Assembly (NCBI GenBank): GCA_002839995.1
Contig: PGZC01000033.1
Coordinates: forward strand, 1 to 40,334
Direction: 5' to 3'
DNA length: 40,334 nucleotides
Source of the DNA: Gammaproteobacteria bacterium HGW-Gammaproteobacteria-4
GTDB taxonomy: Bacteria; Pseudomonadota; Gammaproteobacteria; Xanthomonadales; Xanthomonadaceae
Each line of letters starts with the position of its first letter. Positions within the stretch are counted from its first letter, which is position 1. The notes beneath the pieces were generated by a model. It saw only the letters and a program-made list of their open reading frames with translations, was not told the DNA's origin and ran no database searches. Made by a program: the position numbers and the translations under genes. Of this stretch, positions 8,256 through 16,314 are shown one piece after another.

Positions 8256-8390
8256 GGACGCGGCGCAGGGATGCGTCGCGCAGCCGCCGACTCGGCGGTT
8301 CGGGCGGATCGCTTGGCCGACGGACGCGGCGCAGGGATGCGTCGCGCAGCCGCCGACTCGGCGGTTCGGGCGGATCGCTTGGCCGACGGA
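8256..8390. repeat. 66-bp direct tandem repeat between the two tRNA genes
   Basis: Two exact 66-bp copies (8256-8321 and 8322-8387) begin GGACGCGGCGCAGGG and end GCTTGGCCGAC; a third copy starts with GGA at 8388. The unit contains the palindrome-like GCCGCCGACTCGGCGG. It is non-coding and lies between tRNA-Leu (+) and tRNA-Phe (-), downstream of both. Confidence 0.95.
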
Positions 8391-8411
8391 GCAGCGATGA
8401 GGGTACGTCAA

Positions 8412-8487
8412 TGGTGGCCAGGGACGGAATCGAACCGCCGACACGGGGATTTTCAATCCCCTGCTCTACCGACTGAGCTACCTGGCC
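8412..8487 (-). tRNA. tRNA-Phe (GAA)
   Basis: A 76-nt class I tRNA on the minus strand. The acceptor stem pairs GGCCAGG with CCTGGCC. The D-arm is AGCTCAGTCGGTAGAGC. The anticodon stem GGGGA/TCCCC encloses loop TTGAAAA with anticodon GAA. The T-loop is TTCGATT and CCA is encoded. The anticodon arm is identical to that of E. coli tRNA-Phe. Confidence 0.98.
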
Positions 8488-8496
8488 GAATAAAAC

Positions 8497-8513
8497 CACC
8501 CCGTTGCGGGGTG
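8497..8513 (-). terminator. Hairpin with T-tract in the leader of tRNA-Phe
   Basis: CACCCCG (8497-8503) pairs with CGGGGTG (8507-8513) across a three-base loop. On the minus strand it is followed by GTTTTATT and then the tRNA. It lies between the promoter at 8522-8550 and the tRNA, so it is either an attenuator/processing stem or a terminator for readthrough from the gene at 8651-8836. Confidence 0.5.
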
Positions 8514-8521
8514 AGCGGGGC

Positions 8522-8550
8522 ATCATAGCGACCCGGCATTTTTCACGCAA
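8522..8550 (-). promoter_or_regulatory. Sigma-70 promoter of tRNA-Phe
   Basis: On the minus strand TTGCGT (8550-8545) and TATGAT (8527-8522) are separated by 17 bp. The start would be near 8515, about 28 bases before the mature tRNA, and just before the leader hairpin. Confidence 0.7.
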
Positions 8551-8650
8551 GCCCTCATCGACTCAAAGTTCGCGTCGGCAGCACGCCAAACCGACGCCCA
8601 GGCCCGTTGACGGGGCCGGCAACCGGGCGCGGTCGAACGCCTCGCCTGGA

Positions 8651-8836
8651 TCATTGCTCCTCAAGGTAAACCAGATCGATCAGCTCGCCGTCTGACGCAA
8701 ATAGCGCGTATTCATCGGCATCCAGCGATTCGACATACGCGGCAGGTTGGCGGAAACGCCGGCCATGGGCGCGAACCCATTCGGGAACACGCGGGTCATC
8801 GATCGGTATGACATCGTCATTTGCATCGTCGCTCAT
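8651..8836 (-). CDS. Small acidic hypothetical protein
   Basis: A 61-residue protein rich in Asp and Glu (15 of its residues), with no signal peptide or membrane segment. Two segments look structured: DDPRVPEWVRAHGRRFRQPAAYVESLDADEYALF can be read as a helix-rich core, and the C-terminus ends in LIDLVYLEEQ. I do not recognise the family. A CAGGG is present upstream of the ATG at 8836 but is not well spaced. Codon use has the GC-rich third position of its neighbours, which supports a real gene. It stands alone between tRNA-Phe and the secreted-protein gene on the opposite strand. Confidence 0.5.
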   Translation of the reverse strand: MSDDANDDVIPIDDPRVPEWVRAHGRRFRQPAAYVESLDADEYALFASDGELIDLVYLEEQ

Positions 8837-8938
8837 CGCACGGCCCTGTTGCCATAACCAGTACCTCCCTGCGCTCGCACCCCGCGCTTGGCGCGCGTGA
8901 TGGCGTTCACGAATTGCAGCATACCGCTTGAACCGGGC

Positions 8939-8965
8939 TAAAGAACATCGGCGGATGGTCGATAT
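8939..8965 (+). promoter_or_regulatory. Candidate sigma-28 (FliA) promoter for the secreted protein
   Basis: TAAAGAAC at 8939-8946 and GTCGATAT at 8958-8965 are separated by 11 bp, the sigma-28 spacing. The match to TAAAGTTT / GCCGATAA is partial (5 of 8 and 6 of 8 bases). It lies about 80 bp before the ATG at 9044, so the start would be near 8973. It is weaker than the two sigma-28 promoters at 19010-19123. Confidence 0.35.
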
Positions 8966-9043
8966 CGGGTCAGAGCGCAGCAGTTGTTGAGCGCTTGTTA
9001 CCGATGCGACCTACGCAATGCCTATCAATCCCGGGGACCCAGC

Positions 9044-9427
9044 ATGAACACCAAGACGATCGTAGTGACCGTAGCCATCGCCGCAAGTTTCGCCCTGGTG
9101 GCGGGCGACGCCATGGCCGCGTGCGGCCCGGACGCGTTCAAGATCGACAGTTTCGAACCAAGCGAGAAAACCCGCGCCGGTGGGCGCAGGGTCTATTCGC
9201 TGAAAGGGGTTCTGGTCAATACGTGCGCCGAGCCGGCCGCTGCCGAGCTCAAGGTTGACGCAAAAGATGACGGCGGCAACGTGGTGCGCTCGGAATCGGG
9301 CTGGCCGGCAGGTTCCAACAACATTGCGCCAGGCGCCAGTGCACAGTTCGATCTCGGCCCGTTGTTCCGCTACGACGAAAAGATCAAGTACTTCGGTATC
9401 AGCATCAGCAATACCAAGAGCTGGTAA
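9044..9427 (+). CDS. Secreted protein with FxLYD-like beta-sandwich domain
   Basis: A 127-residue protein with a clear signal peptide (MNTKTIVVTVAIAASFALVAG, likely cut after AMA at residue 25). The mature protein is about 100 residues with two cysteines, C27 and C61, that could form a disulphide. The pattern of an initial strand, a loop with C61, the ELKVDAKDDGGNVV strand and IAPGASAQFDLGP resembles FxLYD-type periplasmic domains; the match is by eye. The ATG at 9044 has GGGGA upstream, while a longer frame from 8984 has no support. The function is unknown. A candidate FliA promoter precedes it. Confidence 0.75.
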   Translation: MNTKTIVVTVAIAASFALVAGDAMAACGPDAFKIDSFEPSEKTRAGGRRVYSLKGVLVNTCAEPAAAELKVDAKDDGGNVVRSESGWPAGSNNIAPGASAQFDLGPLFRYDEKIKYFGISISNTKSW

Positions 9428-9482
9428 GCGATCGCGACGCGTCCCACCGACGAGGCCAACCGGCCTGCGCATCCATGTGCTT

Positions 9483-9658
9483 CGAAACCCGGGACCGCCG
9501 CAACCCCCGGGTTACGAAATACGGTAACGTCGGTGTAGCCCGGGTAGAGGCCCGCAGGGCCGAAACCCGGGACCGCCGCAACCCCCCGGGTTACGAAATA
9601 CGGTAACGTCGGTGTAGCCCGGGTAGGGGCCCGCAGGGCCGAAACCCGGGATACGAAT
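9483..9658. repeat. 78-79 bp REP-like tandem repeat
   Basis: Two near-identical units (9483-9560, 78 bp; 9561-9639, 79 bp with one extra C) and the first 19 bp of a third. Each unit contains two CCCGGG-centred palindromes (CGAAACCCGGG, GTAGCCCGGGTA) and the shared AAATACGGTAACGTCGG. The 252-bp gap 9428-9679 holds this array and no gene. Confidence 0.93.
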
Positions 9659-9679
9659 GCTCGTGGAAGCTACGTCCCC

Positions 9680-9985
9680 TCAATTGATCGTGATTTGCTT
9701 CTCGAAGCCCGCAACACGCAGGATGTTGCGCAGCGCCGGACTGCAATTGACCAGATGGATCGAGGCCTGGTGTGCCCGCGCTCGTTCGCAAAGAAGCATC
9801 AACATGCCCAGCGCAGAACTGTCGATTCGCTCGGTGCTGCCGGTGTCGACAACATAGCTGCGCGGCTCGAAATCCTGCCGTGCGTACGCATCGCGAAATG
9901 CGCGATGGATCGAAAAATCGAAGCCGTCCTCCAGTCGCAGGGTGAGGCAATCGCGTTCTTTGTCGTATTCGTGGCTCACGCTCAT
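9680..9985 (-). CDS. STAS-domain (anti-anti-sigma-like) protein
   Basis: A 101-residue single STAS domain protein. After the start MSVSHEYDKERDCL it has the usual alternation of strands and helices. The conserved SYVVDTGSTERIDSSALGMLML stretch spans about 46-67 and contains the phosphorylatable serine motif DSSALG. STAS proteins of this kind are regulated by kinases and phosphatases and bind partners. I chose ATG 9985 because an AGGGATC lies upstream; the frame extends to 10024. It is the last gene of the F7-type chemotaxis operon, and another STAS gene (18637-18963) is the first. Its role in chemotaxis is inferred. Confidence 0.85.
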   Translation of the reverse strand: MSVSHEYDKERDCLTLRLEDGFDFSIHRAFRDAYARQDFEPRSYVVDTGSTERIDSSALGMLMLLCERARAHQASIHLVNCSPALRNILRVAGFEKQITIN

Positions 9986-10036
9986 GATCTTGATCCCTGT
10001 AGTGGCGCCACCGGGCAACGGCAACGCCGACGATTG

Positions 10037-11215
10037 TCAGAACAGCTCCACTTCACCTGCCGCAATCGATGTTTGCAATGCCGGCCCCTTGCGCCGCGCC
10101 AGCGATTGCTCGCGACGCAACGTGAGTCGCTCACGCATGCGCTCGAGCTGTTGCAAACGCTGTTGTCCGGAGTCCGGCCTGGCCATTTCGTGAAGTTCGC
10201 GGATACTCTCGCTGGTAATGCCCTGCAGATCCACGAGGCCTTGCCGTGTTTGCGCCAGCAACTGGCTGAGAATGTCCTCGAACTGGAGCGAGCGCACGGT
10301 GGTCGCAACGTCGGCCGCCAACTCGCGATTGATCGTGGCAACCTTGTCGGCAACCTCGGATACCCGCCGCTCGCTGCGATTGACGTGCGCCATCATGGAA
10401 TCGATGTCGCCCTTGGTGGACAATGCAACACTCATGTCCTGCGACGCCAGCCGACCAACCAGCTGATGCAGTTGCTGCATCGCGTTACGTGCCCGCTCGA
10501 CATGGGTGCCGATTTTTTCGTTGAACTGGTTGGAATGCTTGGCCAGATTGCGTATTTCGCCGGCAACAACAGCAAATCCTCGCCCTGCCTCACCTGCGCG
10601 CGCCGCTTCGATGGCAGCGTTCAGCGCCAGCAGATTGGTTTCCTCGGCGATGGTGTCGACGTTGCGCAACAGCGCAAATACGGCATCCATCTCCTCGCTC
10701 ATTTCATCGATGCGATAAACGATACGCAGGCTTTCGCTCGAGAGTTGCAGGATCAAGCCGACGAAATGCTCCAGCAGATCCGCAGTGCGTTGCGTGAACT
10801 GGGCATGGGTAATGCCACCACTGCCGCCGCTGGCATCGATCAATTCCGCCATCAACGCGCGCTGCTGGGTGGTTTTTGCATTCAGGCCTTCGAAGCCATT
10901 GCCCAGCTCCATGCCCGCATCGCGAATGATGTCGATCGCCTGCATCACCTCCTTGAGGCTGTGGCCCAGCTCCTCCAGCACGGTCGCGTGCACTTCGTTC
11001 AACGCCGGCGACATCAATGTCTCGGCGTCGTCCGCGGTTACGGCACGGGCTCCGACCAACTCCGCCTGCCTCTGGTGCAACACCAGCCACACGCTGCCGA
11101 GCGCCGCTACGACCAGGGCCGACCCCACCGTGGATTTCAGCACGAAAACGGCGATAAAAGCCAAAATGCTGGCTGTCATCCCCATCCATACCGTGTTGTT
11201 CGATGTCTGTTTCAT
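10037..11215 (-). CDS. Methyl-accepting chemotaxis protein-like, no periplasmic domain
   Basis: About 392 residues. Two close N-terminal membrane segments ([17 protein letters not shown] and [14 protein letters not shown]) leave almost no periplasmic loop, so sensing is probably cytoplasmic or membrane-based. There is no HAMP domain. The hairpin tip reads [20 protein letters not shown], with [15 protein letters not shown] after it. The C-terminus ends in AGEVELF, as does CheD in the same operon. I chose ATG 11215 for its AGGGGTGG upstream; another ATG in frame at 11248 follows the cheB stop directly. Ligand and partner are unknown. Confidence 0.85.
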   Translation of the reverse strand: MKQTSNNTVWMGMTASILAFIAVFVLKSTVGSALVVAALGSVWLVLHQRQAELVGARAVTADDAETLMSPALNEVHATVLEELGHSLKEVMQAIDIIRDAGMELGNGFEGLNAKTTQQRALMAELIDASGGSGGITHAQFTQRTADLLEHFVGLILQLSSESLRIVYRIDEMSEEMDAVFALLRNVDTIAEETNLLALNAAIEAARAGEAGRGFAVVAGEIRNLAKHSNQFNEKIGTHVERARNAMQQLHQLVGRLASQDMSVALSTKGDIDSMMAHVNRSERRVSEVADKVATINRELAADVATTVRSLQFEDILSQLLAQTRQGLVDLQGITSESIRELHEMARPDSGQQRLQQLERMRERLTLRREQSLARRKGPALQTSIAAGEVELF

Positions 11216-11255
11216 GATCGTGTCCACCCCTGCCTTCAAGGCACCCATGTACCGC

Positions 11256-12335
11256 TCACGCGCGACGCGCGGCAGCCGTCAACGCAACCAACCGTGGCGC
11301 GATCGCCTCCAACGGTAATTCTTCAACCACTGCACCCGCCTGCTGCGCCGCATGCGGCATGCCCCATACCACGCACGTCGCCTCGTCCTGGCCGATGGTA
11401 TGCGCACCGGCCTCGCGCATTTCCAGCAGGCCCTGGCTACCGTCATCGCCCATGCCGGTGCAGATCACCCCGATCGCGCCCTTGCCTACTGCGCGCGCAA
11501 CCGATCGGAACAGAACATCGACGCTGGGCTTGTGACGACTGACCGGTGGCCCGTCGTGCAGGCGGCAGATGTAACGTGCGCCGTCGCGCACCACCAGCAG
11601 GTGTACGCCGCCCGGCGCCACGTACACGTGCCCCGGCAAAATTGCCTGTCCGTCGCGGGCCTCGGCAACGCGCATCGCGGATGCCGCATCCAACCGCGCC
11701 GCCCATGGCCCGCTGAATTGCGCCGGGATGTGTTGGGTAACCACAATGGGCGGCGCATCGGGCGGCATTGCCGACAACAACACACGAACCGCCTCGGTAC
11801 CACCCGCGGACGAGCCGATCGCTATCACGGTGCCGGCAGCCGGCAACAGGCGCTTGCCGTCCGGCGGCGGCAAAACCGCGTCGGGCGACAACTTGGGATT
11901 GACCGTGGCTACGGCAGCGCGAACGCGCGGCTTGCTGCGCGCCGCTGCCTTGACCTTGGCGATGATCTCGTCGCTATAGGCGTCGAAACGTCCGGTCAGA
12001 TCGGTGCCCGGCTTGGACACGAAGTCGACCGCACCCAGCTCGAGCGCGCGCAGGGTGATCTCGGCACCATCGCCGGTAAGCGTCGATACCATCACCACCG
12101 GCATCGGCCGCAACCGCATCAGGTGATCGAGAAACGTGACACCGTCCATATGCGGCATCTCGACGTCCAGCGTCAGCACATCGGGATTGAGCTCCTTGAT
12201 CTTCTCGCGCGCGATCATCGGATCGGCGGCGGTACCGACCACCTCGATCCCGGGATCCGACGACAGCATGGCGCTGAGCATCTTGCGCACCAGCGCAGAA
12301 TCGTCGATCACCAGCACGCGTATCTTTCCGCTCAC
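11256..12335 (-). CDS. cheB: Chemotaxis response regulator protein-glutamate methylesterase CheB
   Basis: A 359-residue CheB. The receiver domain carries DD at 11-12, phosphorylated D57 in [12 protein letters not shown] and K108. A linker of about 40 residues precedes the methylesterase domain with catalytic S175/176 (GSSAGGTEA), H202 (QHIPAQFS) and D297 or D298 (GMGDDG). It removes methyl groups from MCPs and deamidates glutamines. I chose GTG 12335, which follows AGGGAG by suitable spacing and lies 10 bases after the cheD stop; a longer frame to 12371 would overlap cheD. This is the only cheB visible; the main flagellar operon lacks one. Confidence 0.96.
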   Translation of the reverse strand: MSGKIRVLVIDDSALVRKMLSAMLSSDPGIEVVGTAADPMIAREKIKELNPDVLTLDVEMPHMDGVTFLDHLMRLRPMPVVMVSTLTGDGAEITLRALELGAVDFVSKPGTDLTGRFDAYSDEIIAKVKAAARSKPRVRAAVATVNPKLSPDAVLPPPDGKRLLPAAGTVIAIGSSAGGTEAVRVLLSAMPPDAPPIVVTQHIPAQFSGPWAARLDAASAMRVAEARDGQAILPGHVYVAPGGVHLLVVRDGARYICRLHDGPPVSRHKPSVDVLFRSVARAVGKGAIGVICTGMGDDGSQGLLEMREAGAHTIGQDEATCVVWGMPHAAQQAGAVVEELPLEAIAPRLVALTAAARRA

Positions 12336-12345
12336 ATCCCGCTCC

Positions 12346-13023
12346 CTAGAAAAGTTCGACCTCACCGGCAATCGGATCGGCCTTCAGCTTGTTCAAGTAC
12401 CCGCGCTCGCGCACCACAACCGTATCGTTATGCATGCTGCGCAATTGCCGCACCCGCACCTTCCCGGTCGCCGGGAAATACTGCACATGCCGTGGATAGA
12501 TGTCGCCCATGTCCTCGGCAGTAACGACCAGGCCTTCGACCTGGAGGTAGTGGCGAACGAACTCGATATTGCGCTTTCCCACGTCCGTCATCTGCGCCAA
12601 CACCCGCCCGCCGCCGAAGACCTTCACCTCAAGTTCGCTGCGCTCGGCACCGGCCTTGAGCAGGCTGTTGATCAATTGCTCCATGGCGATGTTTCCGTAA
12701 CGCTCGGCACGACCATTGGCATGGGCTGCCTCGCTGGCAAACGATTCGGGCAACATGAAGTGATTCATCCCACCAATCCCCTTTCGCCGGTCGCGGATAC
12801 ACGCAGAAACACACGACCCCAGCACCGTTACCACTGCCTCACCCTGAGTCGTCACATAAAACTCGCCCGGCAGAATCTTGACCACCACATGGTTGAGCAG
12901 CGGATCGAAGTAACGATTGACATGCGCGAACCCGGGCTGCGCACGCGCCGGATCAAAGCCCGGCAGGACGCTGGTCGAGCGACCGGACCAACTTGCCGGT
13001 GCGATCGCGGAAGCCTTGGTCAT
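12346..13023 (-). CDS. cheD: Chemoreceptor glutamine deamidase CheD
   Basis: A 225-residue CheD. The catalytic Cys is in LGSCVSAC (C71) and the His in GMNHFMLPE (H88); KVFGGG follows at about 134. It deamidates receptor glutamines and often interacts with CheC or receptors. The C-terminal tail ends in IAGEVELF, the same last seven residues as the MCP-like protein at 10037-11215. Its start overlaps the cheR stop (ATGA overlap at 13020-13023), so translational coupling is likely. Confidence 0.96.
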   Translation of the reverse strand: MTKASAIAPASWSGRSTSVLPGFDPARAQPGFAHVNRYFDPLLNHVVVKILPGEFYVTTQGEAVVTVLGSCVSACIRDRRKGIGGMNHFMLPESFASEAAHANGRAERYGNIAMEQLINSLLKAGAERSELEVKVFGGGRVLAQMTDVGKRNIEFVRHYLQVEGLVVTAEDMGDIYPRHVQYFPATGKVRVRQLRSMHNDTVVVRERGYLNKLKADPIAGEVELF

Positions 13024-13889
13024 GCACGTTTCCTGTAGATGGTTCGCCCCACCAGATCAAACGCATCGCTCATGCCATGCAACGACTCCGAATGACCGAG
13101 AAACAGGTATCCGCCAGGCGCGAGCAATTGCGCATAGCGGGCGAACAATCGTTGTTTGGTCGGGTTGTCAAAGTAGATCACCACGTTGCGACAAAATATC
13201 GCGTCCAGTGGCCCCTTTATCGGCCAGTCGTGAAGAAGATTTAGCTGTTTGAATGCAATCAGATCGCGCACCTCCTGCACGATCATCGCTTGACCCTCGT
13301 TGCCCCCACGCCCGGACAGGAACCAGCGCTTGCGGCGCTGCTCTGATATCCCCTGCAACCGGTCCAACGGATAGGTGCCCTGTTTGCCAACGCCGAGCGC
13401 ACGCACCGACAGGTCGGTCGCCAGCACACGCGCGATGCTCGGCGCGCGGTTGCCAAGAACCTCCGCCAACACCATCGCGATCGAATACGGCTCCTCGCCG
13501 CTGGAGCACCCCGCAGACCAGATGCGGATGCGCGGATTGGGCTGTCCGGCGAGGGCCGGCAGCATATCCTGTGCCAGAAACTCGAAATGATGGTTCTCGC
13601 GAAAGAAGCTGGTGACGTTGGTACTGATCGCGCTGGCGAGCGAATCCAGCTCGGCATCGGGCTGTTCGCGCAAACGCGCGACGTATTGGGCAAAGCTGAC
13701 GAGACCAAGCTCGCGCAAGCGGCGCATCAAACGGCCATAAACCAGTTGCCGTTTGTTGGCGCCGAGCACGATGCCGCAACGCTCGAACACGAAGGCGGAG
13801 ATGAAGCTGAAGTCTTCGTCGCGCAACGCTATCGAGGGGTCGCCACCTGCCTCGTCGCCTGGCGGCATCATGTCTGCAGAAGAACGCAT
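13020..13889 (-). CDS. cheR: Chemotaxis protein methyltransferase CheR
   Basis: A 289-residue CheR. An N-terminal helical domain (FSFISAFVFERCGIVLG) leads to the SAM-binding Rossmann domain with IWSAGCSSGEEPYSIAM (about 122-138), the DLSVRALGVGKQGTY segment, and the IFCRNVVIYF motif near 230. It methylates receptor glutamates. The start at 13889 has AGGG upstream. The adjacent MCP (13905-15743) ends in GWAEF, a CheR-tethering pentapeptide type, so this CheR may act mainly on that receptor. In Pseudomonas, CheR2 binds such a GWEEF tail on McpB/Aer2. Confidence 0.97.
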   Translation of the reverse strand: MRSSADMMPPGDEAGGDPSIALRDEDFSFISAFVFERCGIVLGANKRQLVYGRLMRRLRELGLVSFAQYVARLREQPDAELDSLASAISTNVTSFFRENHHFEFLAQDMLPALAGQPNPRIRIWSAGCSSGEEPYSIAMVLAEVLGNRAPSIARVLATDLSVRALGVGKQGTYPLDRLQGISEQRRKRWFLSGRGGNEGQAMIVQEVRDLIAFKQLNLLHDWPIKGPLDAIFCRNVVIYFDNPTKQRLFARYAQLLAPGGYLFLGHSESLHGMSDAFDLVGRTIYRKRA

Positions 13890-13904
13890 ATCGCCCTGCC
13901 TGGC

Positions 13905-15743
13905 TCAGAACTCTGCCCAGCCATCGTCGTCGTGGGTTGCCGCGGGCGGCTTGTCGGCGGGGCGAGGTGGCGCAGCAGCGATTCGAGCCGGCTTCGCCGG
14001 CGCCTTGCGACCAGCGGCGACAGCGCTGTTCGGAGACTTGTCGTCGCGCACGATGGCGCTTTTCGTCGCCTGCGTAGTCGCCGACGCGGCCTTTGCCGGC
14101 GCAACCACCGCAGACCGGGATGGCGCCGCTTTGATTGCAGCATTCGCGACGCTCGACACGCCATCCTGGGTGCGGAAGAATCCAATCTGCTGCGACAAGG
14201 TTTCCGCCTGATCCTGCATGGCGCGGCTGGCGGCAGCCGCCTCTTCCACCAGTGCCGCATTCTGCTGCGTCATTTCGTCCATCGATATGACGGCACGATT
14301 CACTTGATCGATCCCGGCGGTCTGCTCGTGATTCGCCGCAGCGATTTCACCCACGATATCGGTAACTTTTTTCACCGACTCCACGATCTGCGCAAGCGTC
14401 CGACCCGACTCGTCGACCAGCCCGGTTCCCACCCCGACCTTGTCGACGCTGTCGCTGATCAGGCCCTTGATCTCCTTAGCGGCGCCGGCGCTTCGCTGCG
14501 CGAGATTGCGCACCTCGCTGGCGACCACGGCAAACCCACGGCCCTGCTCGCCGGCACGCGCCGCCTCCACCGCCGCGTTGAGGGCAAGCAAATTGGTCTG
14601 GAACGCGATCTCATCGATCACGCCGATGATGTCGGCAATGCGCCGGCTGCTGGTATTGATCTCGGCCATCGCGGCCACTGCCTTGGACACCACCTCGCCA
14701 CCGCGCTCGGCCTGCTCGCGCGCACCGCGCGCCAATTGATTGGCCTGACTGGCATTTTCGGCATTCTGGCGAACGGTCGCGGTCATCTCCTCCATGCTCG
14801 ATGCGGTCTCTTCAAGGAACGACGCCTGCTGCTGCGTGCGACCGGAAAGGTCGTCGTTGCCGGCAGCGATCTCGCGCGAGGCGTTGCGCACCGACTCCGA
14901 GCCATTGCTTACCTGCAATACGATCTCGCTGAGCTTGGCATCCATCTCGCGCAGCGCCGTCAACAGGCGATCGACTTCGTTGTCCGACTTTTCGTCCGCA
15001 TCGATGCGCGTTCCCAGCTCGCCGTGGGCGATCCGGTTGGCCACACCCAGCGCGGTGTTCATCCGTGTTGTCAATCCCTTGATGAATACCAGATCGAACG
15101 CCAGCGACAGCAATACGCTGAGCAAAATCAGGCCGGCGACCGCCAGAAACACCACGCGGCTGGCCTTTTTCCCGGCTTCGACTTTTGCGAAGGCGACTTC
15201 GGTGGCAACGGTCAGCAGATCGCTCACCGCTCGCTGCGTCGGATCGAAAGCCGGCATGACCTTCATCGTTTCCAGCGCCAGAGCGCCTTCGAAATCCTCA
15301 TCCGCCAGGTAGTCCGCCATATCGACATACGCGAGCCGCAATTCCTCGCGCGCCTGCTTGAAGCGCTCGAGCTCCGCCTTCACCTCCGGGTCGCTCACCG
15401 CCGATTCCAGATCGGCAAGGTTCTCGCTCACGCTTTCCATGGTGGCCTGGACACGCGGCAGCGTCTCGGCGACGACCGATGCACTCTCGGAAAGTGCCGC
15501 ACGGCGCAAATCGACGCCAACCAGGTTCATGTCGGCGCTGATCCGCGCCAGCGCGCTTGTTTCCAGCAATTCGACGTCGAAAAAGCGGCGCAATTCGGCG
15601 CTCGCCTGGGTCAGCCCCCACAGACCGACGCCGCCGACCAATACCTGGAAAAACACGACCGACGCCAGACGCAGCAGCATCCGGCGTTTGATGGTCAACG
15701 AACCCAGCTTCATGAGCGAGCCCAGTTTCAGATGTATGGCCAC
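13905..15743 (-). CDS. Methyl-accepting chemotaxis protein with C-terminal GWAEF
   Basis: A 612-residue receptor. TM1 spans about 22-43 and TM2 about 196-221, enclosing a periplasmic helical sensor domain of about 150 residues (Tar/Tsr-type four-helix fold likely). A HAMP domain follows (about 221-275). The signalling hairpin has the [20 protein letters not shown] tip and [14 protein letters not shown]. An Ala/Lys/Pro-rich linker leads to the C-terminal GWAEF, a likely CheR-tether. The start is GTG 15743, with CAGGAG seven bases upstream; the ATG at 15713 has no such site. It sits between cheW and cheR in the F7-type operon. The ligand is unknown. Confidence 0.93.
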   Translation of the reverse strand: MAIHLKLGSLMKLGSLTIKRRMLLRLASVVFFQVLVGGVGLWGLTQASAELRRFFDVELLETSALARISADMNLVGVDLRRAALSESASVVAETLPRVQATMESVSENLADLESAVSDPEVKAELERFKQAREELRLAYVDMADYLADEDFEGALALETMKVMPAFDPTQRAVSDLLTVATEVAFAKVEAGKKASRVVFLAVAGLILLSVLLSLAFDLVFIKGLTTRMNTALGVANRIAHGELGTRIDADEKSDNEVDRLLTALREMDAKLSEIVLQVSNGSESVRNASREIAAGNDDLSGRTQQQASFLEETASSMEEMTATVRQNAENASQANQLARGAREQAERGGEVVSKAVAAMAEINTSSRRIADIIGVIDEIAFQTNLLALNAAVEAARAGEQGRGFAVVASEVRNLAQRSAGAAKEIKGLISDSVDKVGVGTGLVDESGRTLAQIVESVKKVTDIVGEIAAANHEQTAGIDQVNRAVISMDEMTQQNAALVEEAAAASRAMQDQAETLSQQIGFFRTQDGVSSVANAAIKAAPSRSAVVAPAKAASATTQATKSAIVRDDKSPNSAVAAGRKAPAKPARIAAAPPRPADKPPAATHDDDGWAEF

Positions 15744-15761
15744 AACAGTTCTCCTGATGAC

Positions 15762-16295
15762 TTAAATTGCTGCTTCGGGTTCGACCGACGCGTGCTCGAG
15801 CGCAGGCAGCGCCTTGTCGAGCTGTTGCCATTCCTCGGTGCGCAGCAATCTGTCAACTTGCAGCAACAACACCATGCGCTCGCCCGACGGCACCAATCCG
15901 CCCAGATAATCGGCGTTAACCGCCTGACCGAAGTCGGGCACTGCGCGCACCTGTTCGGGATCGACGTCCAATACATCGGATACGGCATCGACCACCATGC
16001 CGAAATGCCGACCCTCGACGGCGACGATGATGGTCACCGTCAAGTCGTCGCGCTCTTGCTCGGGCAGATTGAAGCGCAGACGCAGATCCATGATCGGCAC
16101 GATCGCACCGCGCAGGTTCAACACGCCGAGGATGAACGGTGGCGATTGCGGAATCCGCGTCACCTTGGACCAGCCGCGAATCTCGCGCACTGCGAGAATA
16201 TCCACGCCGTAATCCTCACCGGCCAAAGCAAACGTGAGGTACTGATTGACTTCCTTGACCTGTGCGTTGGCCGCCCTTGTCTGCATCTCTTTCAT
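15762..16295 (-). CDS. cheW: Chemotaxis coupling protein CheW
   Basis: A 177-residue CheW. The SH3-like domain carries the conserved YLTFALAGEDYGVDILAVREI (about 19-39), PPFILGVLNLRGAIVPIMDL (51-70), and VSDVLDVDPEQV (104-115) elements. It couples receptors to CheA. I chose ATG 16295 for CAGGAG six bases upstream; the frame is open back to 16340, which overlaps the cheA end. The gene lies between cheA and the GWAEF receptor gene, in the same order as in Pseudomonas Che2. Confidence 0.94.
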   Translation of the reverse strand: MKEMQTRAANAQVKEVNQYLTFALAGEDYGVDILAVREIRGWSKVTRIPQSPPFILGVLNLRGAIVPIMDLRLRFNLPEQERDDLTVTIIVAVEGRHFGMVVDAVSDVLDVDPEQVRAVPDFGQAVNADYLGGLVPSGERMVLLLQVDRLLRTEEWQQLDKALPALEHASVEPEAAI

Positions 16296-16314
16296 GTCGC
16301 TCTCCTGTACCTGC

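Noticed and set aside
8256..8390. CRISPR-like array
   Set aside because: The two 66-bp units are contiguous with no spacers, and no cas genes are present.
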